A stretch of 64,000 bases of DNA from JAVVHE01 sp038238915 (GTDB lineage Bacteria > Pseudomonadota > Alphaproteobacteria > Sphingomonadales > Sphingomonadaceae), in contig JBBSFH010000008.1 in the NCBI GenBank assembly GCA_038238915.1, positions 1-64,000 on the forward strand, in the 5' to 3' direction. How positions within the stretch are numbered: the stretch's first letter is position 1; the number at the start of each line of letters is the position of its first letter. This document shows positions 1 through 8,055 of the stretch, one piece after another. A program made the position numbers and the translations under genes. The notes under the pieces are model-generated. The model saw only the letters and a program-made list of their open reading frames with translations. It was not told where the DNA came from and searched no databases.

Positions 1-262
1 CAGGTCGTGAGCGGGTGGGGCGTCATGCGCCTGACCCGCCGTCAGGCTGAGCCGGATCGGCAGGCCCTGGGCATCGACAGGCGCGTGGATTTTGGTCGTG
101 AGGCCACCCCGCGAGCGACCCAGACAATGATCTCGACCCCCCTTTTTGCCGTCGCTGCCTGCAGGTCGCGCCCGGATCGAAGTGCTGTCGATCATCTGGA
201 TATCGCCGTCGTAAGCGGCGGATATCGCATCCATCAGCCAGTCCCACACCCCAGCCCGTGCC
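1..262 (-). pseudogene. IS5-family transposase fragment (partial, frameshifted)
   Basis: Reading the minus strand from about 262 to the left edge gives the central part of an IS5-family DDE transposase. It includes the first catalytic aspartate in the context QMIDSTSIRA, then GKKGG and GRSRGGLTTKIHAPVD, then LSLTAGQAHD. These are characteristic of the IS427/IS5 group. Upstream of about position 262 the frame is lost: a Tyr-Lys-Arg stretch typical of the preceding domain lies in another frame and ends at a stop codon. The element is therefore broken at its 5' end within the window, and its C-terminus lies beyond the left edge. It is most likely a dead remnant. Confidence 0.85.
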
Positions 263-828
263 ATCCTGTCACGTTCTTCTATCCAAACGCTTGTATCAGC
301 CGAAATCAAATAATTCGCTCTGTGCTGCTCAAGCGACTTCAGTGGCGTCTCCCGTCGACCGATCGTTCGGCCGCTATCGGCTGGGGCGAAGCTGTCTCGG
401 TTGGCTCGCAGTCCGTTCGCTGGCCCGGCGCTGGCGTCTCGGTGCTATCTGGCAAACGCCAAGGGTCTCCGTCTTGATGCGGGCGGGGCCAAGCTCCGCT
501 CGGCTTCGCGGTGTGACTAACCGCCAGCCGATTGCACAATGAAAGCCATCTCCAAAAAGCGCCATCGCTTTCCGCGCAACGGGATCGTTCGTGCGGTGTG
601 TCTGCAGTTCCGCTTCACACTCATCGGCCCCGTTCGCCAGCCGCGATCGTGGCAGCGTCGGCAGTCACAGTGACCACGCGCCTTGATCCGCAGTACGCAA
701 AATCCGCTATCCTCGTTGTGGAAGGCCACGCGCCGGGCTACAAGTGGCTACTTCCTGCCGATCAGCGATAGTCAGGCGACCAATGAGGTCCTACGTTGCG
801 ATGGTAGCCCGTGAACGAGGTGAACAGC
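263..828. other. Gene-poor remnant region
   Basis: Apart from the IS6-like fragment at 539-673 I can support no gene here. The open frames are short, overlap each other on both strands and resemble nothing I recognise. Flanked by transposase debris on one side and the aldehyde dehydrogenase on the other, it looks like scrap left by repeated insertion and deletion. Confidence 0.5.
539..673 (+). pseudogene. IS6-family-like transposase N-terminal remnant
   Basis: A 44-codon frame starts with a Lys/Arg-rich stretch containing KRHRFP, then IVRAV and FRFTL. This matches the pattern at the start of IS6-family transposases (RHRFP..II..AV.LYFRFTLS). Similarity stops after about 33 residues and the frame ends at a TGA, so only a fragment could be made. 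The call rests on a short motif match. A comparison against IS6-family proteins would settle it. Confidence 0.5.
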
Positions 829-2265
829 ATGCGCGAATATCTGAAATTCTATATCGATGGCGTTTGGGTTGATCCCGCGAGCCCAAGCGAACTTGAAGTG
901 ATCAATCCGGCAACCGAAACGGTCGCTGGGCGCATCAGCATGGGATCAGCGGAGGATGTTGACCGGGCCGTCCACGCCGCGCGCAAGGCTTTTGCCGCGT
1001 ATAGCGTGACTAGCCGCGCGGACCGTGTCGAGCTGCTTGAGAACATCCTGGCCGAATATCAGAAGCGCTACGCCGACATCGCGGCCGCAATCACCGAAGA
1101 GATGGGCGCACCCGCGTGGCTCGCCAATCAGTCGCAAGCGGCAATCGGGCTTGGCCATCTCAAGACCAGCATCGAAGTGCTGAAGGGCTATAGCTTCGAG
1201 GAACAGCGCGGCACCACGATGATGGCCAGGGAACCGATCGGCGTCTGCGCCTTCATCACGCCGTGGAATTGGCCGATCAATCAAATCGCCTGCAAGGTGG
1301 TTCCAGCGCTCGCGGTTGGCTGCACCATGGTGCTCAAGCCCTCGGAGATCGCGCCCTTCTCCGCCCAGATATGGACCGAAGTGCTACACGCGGCTGGCGT
1401 TCCGGCGGGTGTGTTCAACCTCATCAACGGTGACGGACCGACGGTCGGCGCGGCGCTGTCGTCGCACCCGCAGGTCGACATGGTGAGTTTCACGGGTTCG
1501 ACGCGCGCGGGGATCGAGGTCGCCAAGAACGCCGCGCCGACGGTCAAGCGCGTCGCGCAGGAGCTGGGTGGCAAATCGCCCAACATCATTCTCGCCGACG
1601 CGGATCTGGAAGCGGCGGTCACGCGCGGTGTGGTCTCGATGATGAGCAACTCGGGGCAGAGCTGCAATGCGCCATCGCGGATGCTCGTACCCGCGGCCAG
1701 GATGGCCGAGGCCAAGATGATTGCAAAGACGGCGGCCGAATCTGTCACGGTCGGCAACCCCGCGGGCAACGCCAAGATCGGTCCGGTGGTAAGCGAAACG
1801 CAGTGGTCCAAGATCCAGGGCCTGATCCGGAAGGGCATCGAGGAGGGCGCGACGCTGGTCGCGGGCGGTCCCGGCAAGCCAGAGGGCCTGGAGACAGGCT
1901 ATTACGTGAAGCCGACGGTGTTCGCCGACGTCACCAACGACATGACGATCGCGCGCGAGGAAATCTTCGGGCCGGTGCTGACCATGCTGGCCTACGACGA
2001 CGACGAGCAGGCAATTTCGATCGGCAACGACACGGTGTATGGCTTGGCAGCCTATGTTCAGGGCGAGCTGGGGCATGCCCACGACGTGGCGCGCAAGTTG
2101 CGGGCGGGTCAGGTCTTCATCAACGGCTCGGGCGGCGATCTGATGGCGCCGTTCGGCGGCTACAAGCAATCGGGCAACGGCCGGGAATGGGGCGACCACG
2201 CCTTCACCGAATTCCTCGAGGTCAAGGCCATGCTGGGCTACGCGCCTACGCAGGCAGCCGCCTGA
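829..2265 (+). CDS. Aldehyde dehydrogenase family protein
   Basis: 478-residue NAD(P)+-dependent aldehyde dehydrogenase, predicted to be cytosolic and to oxidise an aldehyde to its carboxylic acid. Visible landmarks are the TPWNWP motif near residue 150, the glutamate motif QELGGKSPN, the catalytic cysteine in NSGQSCNAPSR, and EEIFGPVL near the C-terminus. Length fits the family (about 470-500). I chose the ATG at 829 because a GAGG sequence lies 9 bases upstream. An in-frame GTG at 811 lacks a convincing ribosome binding site. The substrate cannot be read from sequence. The gene stands alone, with transposase debris upstream and a convergent amidohydrolase downstream. Confidence 0.9.
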   Translation: MREYLKFYIDGVWVDPASPSELEVINPATETVAGRISMGSAEDVDRAVHAARKAFAAYSVTSRADRVELLENILAEYQKRYADIAAAITEEMGAPAWLANQSQAAIGLGHLKTSIEVLKGYSFEEQRGTTMMAREPIGVCAFITPWNWPINQIACKVVPALAVGCTMVLKPSEIAPFSAQIWTEVLHAAGVPAGVFNLINGDGPTVGAALSSHPQVDMVSFTGSTRAGIEVAKNAAPTVKRVAQELGGKSPNIILADADLEAAVTRGVVSMMSNSGQSCNAPSRMLVPAARMAEAKMIAKTAAESVTVGNPAGNAKIGPVVSETQWSKIQGLIRKGIEEGATLVAGGPGKPEGLETGYYVKPTVFADVTNDMTIAREEIFGPVLTMLAYDDDEQAISIGNDTVYGLAAYVQGELGHAHDVARKLRAGQVFINGSGGDLMAPFGGYKQSGNGREWGDHAFTEFLEVKAMLGYAPTQAAA

Positions 2266-2340
2266 GGATGGAGTGGCACCGCGACAAGCCGACAAACCAG
2301 GGAGGTGACTGGACATTCAGCCAGTTGACGTGAAAACGGG

Positions 2341-4338
2341 TTACTTTGGCCTGGAACATGCGGTCGTCAGAGCGGAACGATACACTAACCGACCCTGGAA
2401 CCACGTCTGGCAGACATGGACCTTATCGAGCCGAGACGGGTCGATCGTGAACGGGTCCGCATCGATGACGATGAAATCGGCCGATTTGCCGACCGAGATC
2501 GAACCAAAGTCCGCCTCGCGGCCGAGCGAGCGCGCGCCGTCTAGCGTGTAGGCACGGATCGCATCAGCAACCGTGAGGCGCTCGGACACGGGTCCGAGCG
2601 CGGGGGTGCCGCCGGTAGCGCGCGTGACCGCGCCCATCATGTTGACGAAGGGCTGCGGATCGCGCGTGAAGACGGGCGCATCCGATCCCGCGACCAGCGT
2701 CGCGCCCGCCGCCTTGAGCGAGCCGGTGGGATAGGCGTGGCGTTCGTAATAGCTGTCGGGCGTGTGCAGCGCGTCGTAGCCGTCGCCCGTCGCCCGCTGG
2801 ACGAACGGCACGACCGATAGATCATATTCGGGATCGGTGTAGGTCCACGAATAGGTCATCGCGAGGAACAGCCGGTCGCGGCCGATGCGCGCGATGTCGG
2901 CAGGGTGGACCAGTTGCAGGTGCGCGAGCGTATCGGGGCGGCGCGCGCCTGGAGCCTCGCCCGCGCGTGCGGCTTCGAGCGCGTCGACGGCGGTGCGCAC
3001 AGCGGCGTCGCTGATCGCATGGATGTGCAGCGTCAGCCCGGCCGCGTGCATCCGGCGCACGAATTCCATGATGACCGGCCGCGGATGCTGGAGGCGGCCC
3101 GAACCGGTGACGCACTGCGCGGGGTGGAAGCCGTTTGCGCGCATGAATACCGCCGGATCGGGCGGAGTGGCGAGGGCTGCGGTGCAGGCAGGGCCAGCGG
3201 GATCGACGTAGCGGCCCGCGAAAGTGGCGCGGCCATTCGCGTCGCGGCCGAAGACGGGTTGCAGATAGGGGGTGAGCGAGGGAGAATTGGGCAACGTCGG
3301 CGGCACGGCGAGCGGATTGCCCTCCATCACGCCGTCGGCGAACAGCTTGACCGTGTCGGCGCGGATCAACGGATCGTGCGCGTAGTGATCGCGCCAGTGC
3401 ACCGCGTCGGCGACAATGCGACCGTAATCGGGCATGCCGTCCGGTTTCGCGATCACGTCTGGATCGTAGAACTGGGCGAGGCTGGCGTGCGCGGTCAGCT
3501 GGCCGCGCGCTTCGAGCGCGTCGTAGACAGCGAAGCTCTCGGGTTCGGCAGCCGCATCGAGGAAGGCAGTGATGCCCGCACTGTTCAGCCGCCGGGTCAC
3601 GCGCCCGGGCGCTTTCATGATTGCAGCCACGTCGGCGATCGCGAGCGCGGACTTGCCCATGGCGGCGCGCGCGCTTTCGTTGACGCCGCCCGAGGGCTCA
3701 CCGCTCGCATCGACTCCGATCAGTTCGCGCAACCGAGCGAACGGGCCGGCGAGCGTGGCACGGTTGAGGCCGATCCTCTTGCCGTCGGGTGTCGCCGCGA
3801 GCGCGAGCGCAGGCGAATTGAAGGCACCGTGGTGGCCGTCGTTGCCGAGCAGCTGCACTGGGTTGGCTGGCGCGCCCTTGTCGAGCGCGGCACGGAGCGT
3901 GGGATGTTCGGCGTCGGGCTGGTTGCCGTTGGTGTAGTTCCACTGCTGGACGTTCAGCCATTCGCCAGGCTTGAGGTGGTATCGGGCAACGCAGTCGCGC
4001 ACGATACTGGCGATCTCGGCGAGATTCCTGGCTTTGCTCTCCAGATCGCACTCATCGAGATCGACGATGCCGAGCGGGTGGATGTGCGCGTCGACCAAGC
4101 CGGGCAGCACCCGCCGATCGCCCAGGCGCACGACACGCGTTGCCGCGCCGACCAGCTTTAGCGCGCCCGCCGCGTTCCCGACATAGGTGAACCGCCCGTG
4201 CGTGACCGCGAACGCTTGTGCGGACGGGTGCGCGGGATCGGACGTGACGATCTTTGTCGACAGCACGACCAGATCGGGCGCAGCGGCGGCGGGGGTGGTC
4301 AGCACGACGAAGGCAAGCAGGCGGATCAGCGGTGACAT
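2341..4338 (-). CDS. Secreted amidohydrolase (YtcJ-like, Amidohydro_3)
   Basis: 665-residue metal-dependent hydrolase of the amidohydrolase superfamily. The first 20 residues form a signal peptide (SPLIRLLAFVVLTTPAAAAP), so it is likely periplasmic. Metal-site motifs are VDAHIHPLG near residue 75, HIHAISDAAVRTAVDALE in the middle, and GSDAPVFTRDP near the C-terminus. The composite Amidohydro_3 fold places it with YtcJ-like proteins, whose substrates are mostly unknown. I chose the ATG at 4338 because it starts the signal peptide. The frame stays open to 4446, but that stretch overlaps a probable remnant in another frame. No clear operon partner; the aldehyde dehydrogenase is convergent. Confidence 0.85.
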   Translation of the reverse strand: MSPLIRLLAFVVLTTPAAAAPDLVVLSTKIVTSDPAHPSAQAFAVTHGRFTYVGNAAGALKLVGAATRVVRLGDRRVLPGLVDAHIHPLGIVDLDECDLESKARNLAEIASIVRDCVARYHLKPGEWLNVQQWNYTNGNQPDAEHPTLRAALDKGAPANPVQLLGNDGHHGAFNSPALALAATPDGKRIGLNRATLAGPFARLRELIGVDASGEPSGGVNESARAAMGKSALAIADVAAIMKAPGRVTRRLNSAGITAFLDAAAEPESFAVYDALEARGQLTAHASLAQFYDPDVIAKPDGMPDYGRIVADAVHWRDHYAHDPLIRADTVKLFADGVMEGNPLAVPPTLPNSPSLTPYLQPVFGRDANGRATFAGRYVDPAGPACTAALATPPDPAVFMRANGFHPAQCVTGSGRLQHPRPVIMEFVRRMHAAGLTLHIHAISDAAVRTAVDALEAARAGEAPGARRPDTLAHLQLVHPADIARIGRDRLFLAMTYSWTYTDPEYDLSVVPFVQRATGDGYDALHTPDSYYERHAYPTGSLKAAGATLVAGSDAPVFTRDPQPFVNMMGAVTRATGGTPALGPVSERLTVADAIRAYTLDGARSLGREADFGSISVGKSADFIVIDADPFTIDPSRLDKVHVCQTWFQGRLVYRSALTTACSRPK

Positions 4339-4349
4339 GGACGGCTTCC

Positions 4350-4519
4350 TCAGCGGCGATAGGGGACGGTCAGCTTGAAGGCGCGTGGGCGCGCCGGGCG
4401 TCCGAAGTAGAGCGTCGGCGTGGGATAGGCGAAGTAGTACGTGCAAAACAGCACCGGTGGATCGTTGGCGAGGATTGCCGGCGACGAAATCCCAAGTGCC
4501 GTAAGGAGCTTGGCTCTAT
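4350..4519 (-). pseudogene. Possible C-terminal remnant of a TonB-dependent receptor
   Basis: In a minus-strand frame different from both neighbours, an open stretch ends at TGA (4350-4352) with YFAYPTPTLYFGRPARPRAF and then KLTVPYRR. The alternating aromatic pattern, the GRPRxF motif and the closing beta-strand resemble the last strands of sphingomonad TonB-dependent receptors. No start or plug domain is present; the rest seems to have been lost where the NTF2-like gene now begins to its right. Position just upstream of the amidohydrolase suggests that a receptor and hydrolase were once a pair. This is a short-motif inference. Confidence 0.35.
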
Positions 4520-5086
4520 TTATTTCTCCAGTTCTTGCCCTGAGGTTCGGCCGAGTCGTCTACCCAGGATTATGCCACTCGCATCTTGATGGTCACCGGA
4601 GGGACGACCTGCCCGATCTGCTGGCGCGGACTGAGGCACGGGCGAAGCGACGTCGTAGGCCGAGACATGGTTCATGGTGATACGCCAATCCCCGTCGATC
4701 TTGCGAAATAGCCGGGTGTTGACCCCCTCGGTCACACGCGGCCCGCGCTCGAGACGATAATGACCAATCAGCATCGCGGCGCCGGGAGCAAGCAAATCGA
4801 CCGTCATATCGTAGAAATGCAGTTGCCCGCGCCGCTCCGCCGAGCCACCATAGTCCCGAACGTAATGATCAAGCGTCGCCTGCCAGCCCGCCTGGATTCG
4901 GCCGCCCGAGACGAATACCACGTCGGGCTTCCTGAAGCCTGCCATATAACCCGCGAAGTCGCCACGATTCCACGCCTGTTCCATGCGCGCGATGACGCTA
5001 CCGATTGCGGCCCGGTCATCAGCGGGAGCGGCGGCGCTCACCGGCGCGGCAGCAAGCGCAATGACGAACGGCAATATGAGCTTCAC
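4520..5086 (-). CDS. Exported NTF2-like (SnoaL/DUF4440-type) protein
   Basis: 188 residues. A hydrophobic signal peptide (KLILPFVIALAAAPVSAAAP) is followed by an NTF2-like cone fold: MEQAWNRGDFAGYMAGF, then strands ending in GDWRITMNHVSAYD. Such proteins range from small-molecule enzymes to binding proteins; function is unknown here. I chose the GTG at 5086 because an ACGAGGG ribosome binding site lies just upstream; an ATG at 5146 would place 20 extra residues ahead of the signal peptide. About 40 residues after the domain (from ASPVPQSAPAD) are low in structure and may come from a fusion with degraded sequence, since a receptor remnant begins right at its end. Confidence 0.7.
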   Translation of the reverse strand: MKLILPFVIALAAAPVSAAAPADDRAAIGSVIARMEQAWNRGDFAGYMAGFRKPDVVFVSGGRIQAGWQATLDHYVRDYGGSAERRGQLHFYDMTVDLLAPGAAMLIGHYRLERGPRVTEGVNTRLFRKIDGDWRITMNHVSAYDVASPVPQSAPADRAGRPSGDHQDASGIILGRRLGRTSGQELEK

Positions 5087-5236
5087 TGCGACCCTCGTGA
5101 TCTCGGTCTTCGGTAGGACGACATGAATACCTCCCAACCTGCCCAACCGTCTACCGAAACCACCGAGGCTGAGGACGTATCAAGGGGATTCACCGCAGCG
5201 GTTTGATCGCATTCAATCGCAGCGCAAGGAGGCGCG

Positions 5237-5460
5237 GTAACGAGCGATCTGTTTTGGTTGTCGGAGGCACGGATGCGTCGGATCGAGCCGCATTTTCCAC
5301 CGTCGCGAGGGATACCCGGGTGGACGAACGGCGTGTGATCTCGGGGATTTTCTCCGTGATCGGGAACCGCCTGCGCTGGCGCGATGCGCCCGGGGACTGC
5401 GGCCTGCACAAAACGATCTATAATCGCTGCATTCGCTGGAGCAGGCTCGGCGTGTTCAAC
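5237..5460 (+). pseudogene. IS5-family transposase N-terminal remnant, start codon lost and frameshifted
   Basis: From 5243 the plus strand encodes SDLFWLSEARMRRIEPHFP, the typical start of an IS5-family transposase. After about residue 28 the homology continues one frame over as RVDERRVISG, then NRLRWRDAPGD, then KTIYNRCIRWSRLGVFN, and stops. A single indel near 5325 separates the halves. The position where these genes usually start with GTG reads GTA (5237-5239). With no start, a frameshift and no catalytic domain, this copy is dead. The preceding 60 bases may include the element's left end, but no matching right end was found. Confidence 0.85.
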
Positions 5461-5540
5461 CACACGCCACCAGTCTGTGAGTTCTCGGTGAGTTGGCGAT
5501 TATCGCTTTGCCGGATGGGGCCTGACTCATTTGATTTCAT

Positions 5541-5617
5541 TGGTCGGGGAAAGAGGATTCGAACCTCCGGCCCCTGCCTCCCGAAGGCAGTGCTCTACCG
5601 GGCTGAGCTATTCCCCG
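5541..5617 (-). tRNA. tRNA-Pro (anticodon CGG)
   Basis: The minus strand folds into a complete cloverleaf. The 7-bp acceptor stem is CGGGGAA/TTCCCCG. The D arm is GCTC...GAGC. The anticodon stem CTGCC/GGCAG holds the loop TTCGGGA, giving anticodon CGG, which reads CCG proline codons. The T arm is GGAGG-TTCGAAT-CCTCT. The discriminator is A, and the 3' CCA is encoded (5541-5543). It lies between an IS5 remnant and a PEP-CTERM gene terminator. Confidence 0.95.
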
Positions 5618-5680
5618 ACCGAGCGGGTTCTATAGGGCTGCGCTTGGGATGCGGCAAGCTGCGAGCCAACCGCACCAAAG

Positions 5681-5711
5681 AAAAGGGGCCCGGCCAAGGT
5701 GGCCGGACCCC
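5681..5711 (-). terminator. Rho-independent terminator of the PEP-CTERM gene at 5734-6684
   Basis: An inverted repeat (GGGGCCCGGCC / GGCCGGACCCC, one mismatch, 5-base loop) lies at 5685-5711, 22 bases past the stop codon. On the minus strand it is followed by TTTTCTTT, as expected for intrinsic termination. Confidence 0.8.
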
Positions 5712-5733
5712 CGTTTCGATCGTGAACGACGTG

Positions 5734-6684
5734 TTACGCGGCGCGGCGGCGACGCGCGGCGGCGAGGCCCGCGAGGCCGAGGCCGAGCAGCGCGACTACG
5801 CCCGGCTCGGGCGTGGTCGTGACCTTGCCCTCGCCGGAGAAGTTGAACACCGACAGGAAGATATTGTCATCGGCGCTCGGGTTCGACGTATCGAGCGTGA
5901 GCTTGGTATCACCGTTCGTGATGTACGGCAGCAGGTTATAACGCTCGTGATCCGTCGAGTAGTCCGGACTGGCGGGAGTGAACGGATCATTGTCGTCGCC
6001 GATGGTGAACAACTGGCCGTTTGAAGTTCCGCCCTGGCCATCGTCGTTATTGCCTGCAAAGGCGGAGATCAGCGTCCCGTTGACGGTGACGTTCGACCGC
6101 TGATTGCAGCAGCTGAAGTTATCGCCCAGCCGCATTTCCGCGAAGGCACCCGCGGCGGTGGGATCGAACGGCTTAGCGAACGATACCGTCGCGGTATCGC
6201 CGGTGACCGAAGCGAAGCCATCGAGGATCGCGACGGTGTTCACTGCGGCTGCGGGATTGTTATAAACGATCACGAGCGCCACTCCATCGACGTTGCCGCC
6301 GCCCTCGGTGATGGCGAAGGTGTTCGAACCTGCGGTGAGAATCGGCGAGATGATGCTGGTCACGTCCGCGCGCGCCGAGAACAGGCCGCAGCATCCCGTT
6401 GCGTTCGGAACCGACGCGCCAAAGGTGACCGCACTGCCGTTCAGCGTGATCGCCTGCGGCGAGTTGCCGATGCCGCCCTGGTACAGATACGCCTTCAGCA
6501 CGGTCGCGCCGACGGGGATATTGTTGTTGCTGAAGCTGTAGCCGCTGGCCGTCGAACCGCCACCGCTGGTCGATACGCCGATGTTGCCGGTGAAGTTCTG
6601 GAACAGCGTGAGCGACGCGGACGCGGGGGTTGCGAGCGCGATGCTCGATACCGCCGCCGCCAAAATGATTAAAGACTTGCCCAT
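5734..6684 (-). CDS. PEP-CTERM sorting-domain surface protein
   Basis: 316 residues. An N-terminal signal peptide (KSLIILAAAVSSIALATPASA) precedes a beta-rich Ser/Thr/Asn/Gly-rich exported body and a C-terminal PEP-CTERM tail: TPEPGVVALLGLGLAGLAAA then RRRR. That tail is the recognition signal for exosortase, which cleaves and processes such proteins at the envelope, often alongside exopolysaccharide production. Two Cys-Cys pairs (GCCGL, SCCNQ) are unusual and could form disulfides. Start ATG at 6684 follows a strong GGAGAGG site. A sigma-54 promoter lies at 6750-6766 and a terminator at 5681-5711, so it is a single-gene transcript. Ligand or structural role is unknown. Confidence 0.88.
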   Translation of the reverse strand: MGKSLIILAAAVSSIALATPASASLTLFQNFTGNIGVSTSGGGSTASGYSFSNNNIPVGATVLKAYLYQGGIGNSPQAITLNGSAVTFGASVPNATGCCGLFSARADVTSIISPILTAGSNTFAITEGGGNVDGVALVIVYNNPAAAVNTVAILDGFASVTGDTATVSFAKPFDPTAAGAFAEMRLGDNFSCCNQRSNVTVNGTLISAFAGNNDDGQGGTSNGQLFTIGDDNDPFTPASPDYSTDHERYNLLPYITNGDTKLTLDTSNPSADDNIFLSVFNFSGEGKVTTTPEPGVVALLGLGLAGLAAARRRRAA

Positions 6685-6749
6685 TATAAAACCCTCTCCG
6701 TTGCGCAGGGTTATCCGGGTGGTCCGGATACTCGATGCACGTGCTACCA

Positions 6750-6766
6750 TGCAAAGACCATGCCAA
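6750..6766 (-). promoter_or_regulatory. Sigma-54 (RpoN) -24/-12 promoter
   Basis: The minus strand reads TTGGCATGGTCTTTGCA, matching the RpoN consensus YTGGCACGRNNNTTGCW at every fixed position but one. It lies 65 bases upstream of the PEP-CTERM start codon at 6684. RpoN promoters need an enhancer-binding activator. A candidate upstream site is at 6837-6855. Confidence 0.8.
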
Positions 6767-6836
6767 AAGATGGTTAAATAGCTAAGATATTGGTTTTGAA
6801 CGATTAATTATTCGTTCTGTCATGAGACTGTTTTAA

Positions 6837-6855
6837 AACTGTAAGATTTACCGAC
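6837..6855 (-). promoter_or_regulatory. Candidate activator (enhancer) site, copy 1
   Basis: The minus-strand 19-mer GTCGGTAAATCTTACAGTT lies 70 bp upstream of the -24 element. It matches 15 of 19 bases of a second copy at 7863-7881, which sits 60 bp upstream of the other sigma-54 promoter. The two spacings differ by 10 bp, about one helical turn. I infer a binding site for a sigma-54 activator, possibly PrsR of PEP-CTERM systems. Confidence 0.55.
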
Positions 6856-6923
6856 GTTTACCAGTTTGAACTGCCCGGCAAAAAAAAGCGCGCCTCGCCG
6901 CAGGACCGGCGCAGACAAGCAAA

Positions 6924-6949
6924 CGGGGAGGTGGCAAGCCACCTCCCCG
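6924..6949 (-). terminator. Strong hairpin terminator of the PEP-CTERM gene at 6974-7735
   Basis: A perfect 12-bp inverted repeat (CGGGGAGGTGGC / GCCACCTCCCCG, 2-base spacer) lies 25 bases past the stop codon. The T-tract on the minus strand is modest (CGTTTGCTTG). On the plus strand the hairpin is followed by CTCGATTTTT. Confidence 0.75.
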
Positions 6950-6973
6950 CTCGATTTTTCATCCGTCTTAAAA

Positions 6974-7735
6974 CTAGGCGCGGCGGCTGCGCGCGAAGCC
7001 GAGGCCGGCAAGGCCGAAGCCGAACAGTGCAAGCGCCGCAGGTTCGGGGACCACGGACGATAACGTGCCCGACGCAGTACCAGCGAAACCGCCCCCATAG
7101 TTGAGCGAATGCCCGGCCTGATACTTGATCGAGCTGCCCGTACCGATCACGCTAAACGCGAATTCATTGATCGAACCCAGGTTGAAGACCTGCGAGCTAT
7201 ATGTCAGTGTCGCCGGCGTCATCGAGGAGCCGTTGAAGTCAAAGAAGTGCGCTCCGCCGTTCGCAGAGAGGACCGCACCAGTAAAATCGCCCTCGACCAG
7301 TAGCTTGCCCGAGACGACGTCGATAAACTTGAAACTACCGTCGAACAACTGGGTGTAAGGATTGCCGGGACCATTGTTCTGCGCAGCCATCGAACTGTTT
7401 GCATCCAGCCAGAGGTAAGCGTTCAAAATATCGCCCGCACTGATCCCCGAACTGCTGTTGCCATTGATCAGAGCGTCAAACTTGACGATCGGAGTCGACA
7501 GTACCTTCCCACCCTTCGTGACCGAAATCAGCTCCGAGTGCGGGGTGATCGTAATCACCCTCTTCTTACCGACCCGCGTGACCGTTACGACATCTTTATT
7601 GATAAAGCGCACATCCTTCTGTGCCTTGATCGATTCGAAGGTGGCAAAGGGTGTGGGCATCGGTGTGGCGTAAGCCGCGCTCGACGCGACCATCAGAGCG
7701 CCAACAAGCGCCGATTTGATCATGACATTGTTCAT
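6974..7735 (-). CDS. PEP-CTERM sorting-domain protein
   Basis: 253 residues, exported. The signal peptide is about MIKSALVGALMVASSAAYA. The body is beta-rich, with no enzyme motif that I can see. The C-terminus carries VPEPAALALFGFGLAGLGFA then RSRRA, a canonical PEP-CTERM exosortase signal. I chose the ATG at 7735, the start of MNNVMIKS, preceded by GGAGC. The longer open frame upstream would read through the promoter. A consensus sigma-54 promoter is at 7786-7802 and a hairpin terminator at 6924-6949. Neighbouring gene 5734-6684 has the same architecture but an unrelated body. Confidence 0.88.
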   Translation of the reverse strand: MNNVMIKSALVGALMVASSAAYATPMPTPFATFESIKAQKDVRFINKDVVTVTRVGKKRVITITPHSELISVTKGGKVLSTPIVKFDALINGNSSSGISAGDILNAYLWLDANSSMAAQNNGPGNPYTQLFDGSFKFIDVVSGKLLVEGDFTGAVLSANGGAHFFDFNGSSMTPATLTYSSQVFNLGSINEFAFSVIGTGSSIKYQAGHSLNYGGGFAGTASGTLSSVVPEPAALALFGFGLAGLGFARSRRA

Positions 7736-7785
7736 AAAAGCTCCACCCACGGATTTGATCGAAAAACGGTTCTCGAACGAAACGA

Positions 7786-7802
7786 TGCAAACTCCGTGCC
7801 AA
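7786..7802 (-). promoter_or_regulatory. Sigma-54 (RpoN) -24/-12 promoter, consensus match
   Basis: The minus strand reads TTGGCACGGAGTTTGCA, a full match to YTGGCACGRNNNTTGCW. It lies 50 bases upstream of the PEP-CTERM start codon at 7735. Confidence 0.88.
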
Positions 7803-7862
7803 AAACTGGAATTACAGGAAACGCTGCGATTACGCAACGGTGCGACGGAGCCAACCATCCTG

Positions 7863-7881
7863 AAGTGTAAAGTTTCCCGAC
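7863..7881 (-). promoter_or_regulatory. Candidate activator (enhancer) site, copy 2
   Basis: The minus-strand 19-mer GTCGGGAAACTTTACACTT lies 60 bp upstream of the -24 element. It resembles the element at 6837-6855 (15 of 19 identical). The rest of the region up to lepA (7882-8055) shows no further feature I can support. Confidence 0.55.
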
Positions 7882-8055
7882 GCTTTTTTTGCGCGTGGCC
7901 ACATTTGCCTGCAGCTAGCGCTGTCCGAATGTTTGCCGACGATCATCAAGGGTCCATCCACCGGCCGATGCACCATATGTGGCCGCAGCGCGTCATCGAC
8001 CCCAGCGATGGCCTACCACCCTTCGCAACGCGACTTGCCGTGCTACACGGCAACG

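Noticed and set aside
811..828. GTG start for the aldehyde dehydrogenase
   Set aside because: The ATG at 829 has GAGG at proper distance; the GTG does not.
1384..2316. 310-codon minus-strand frame opposite the aldehyde dehydrogenase
   Set aside because: Shadow frame without recognisable motifs.
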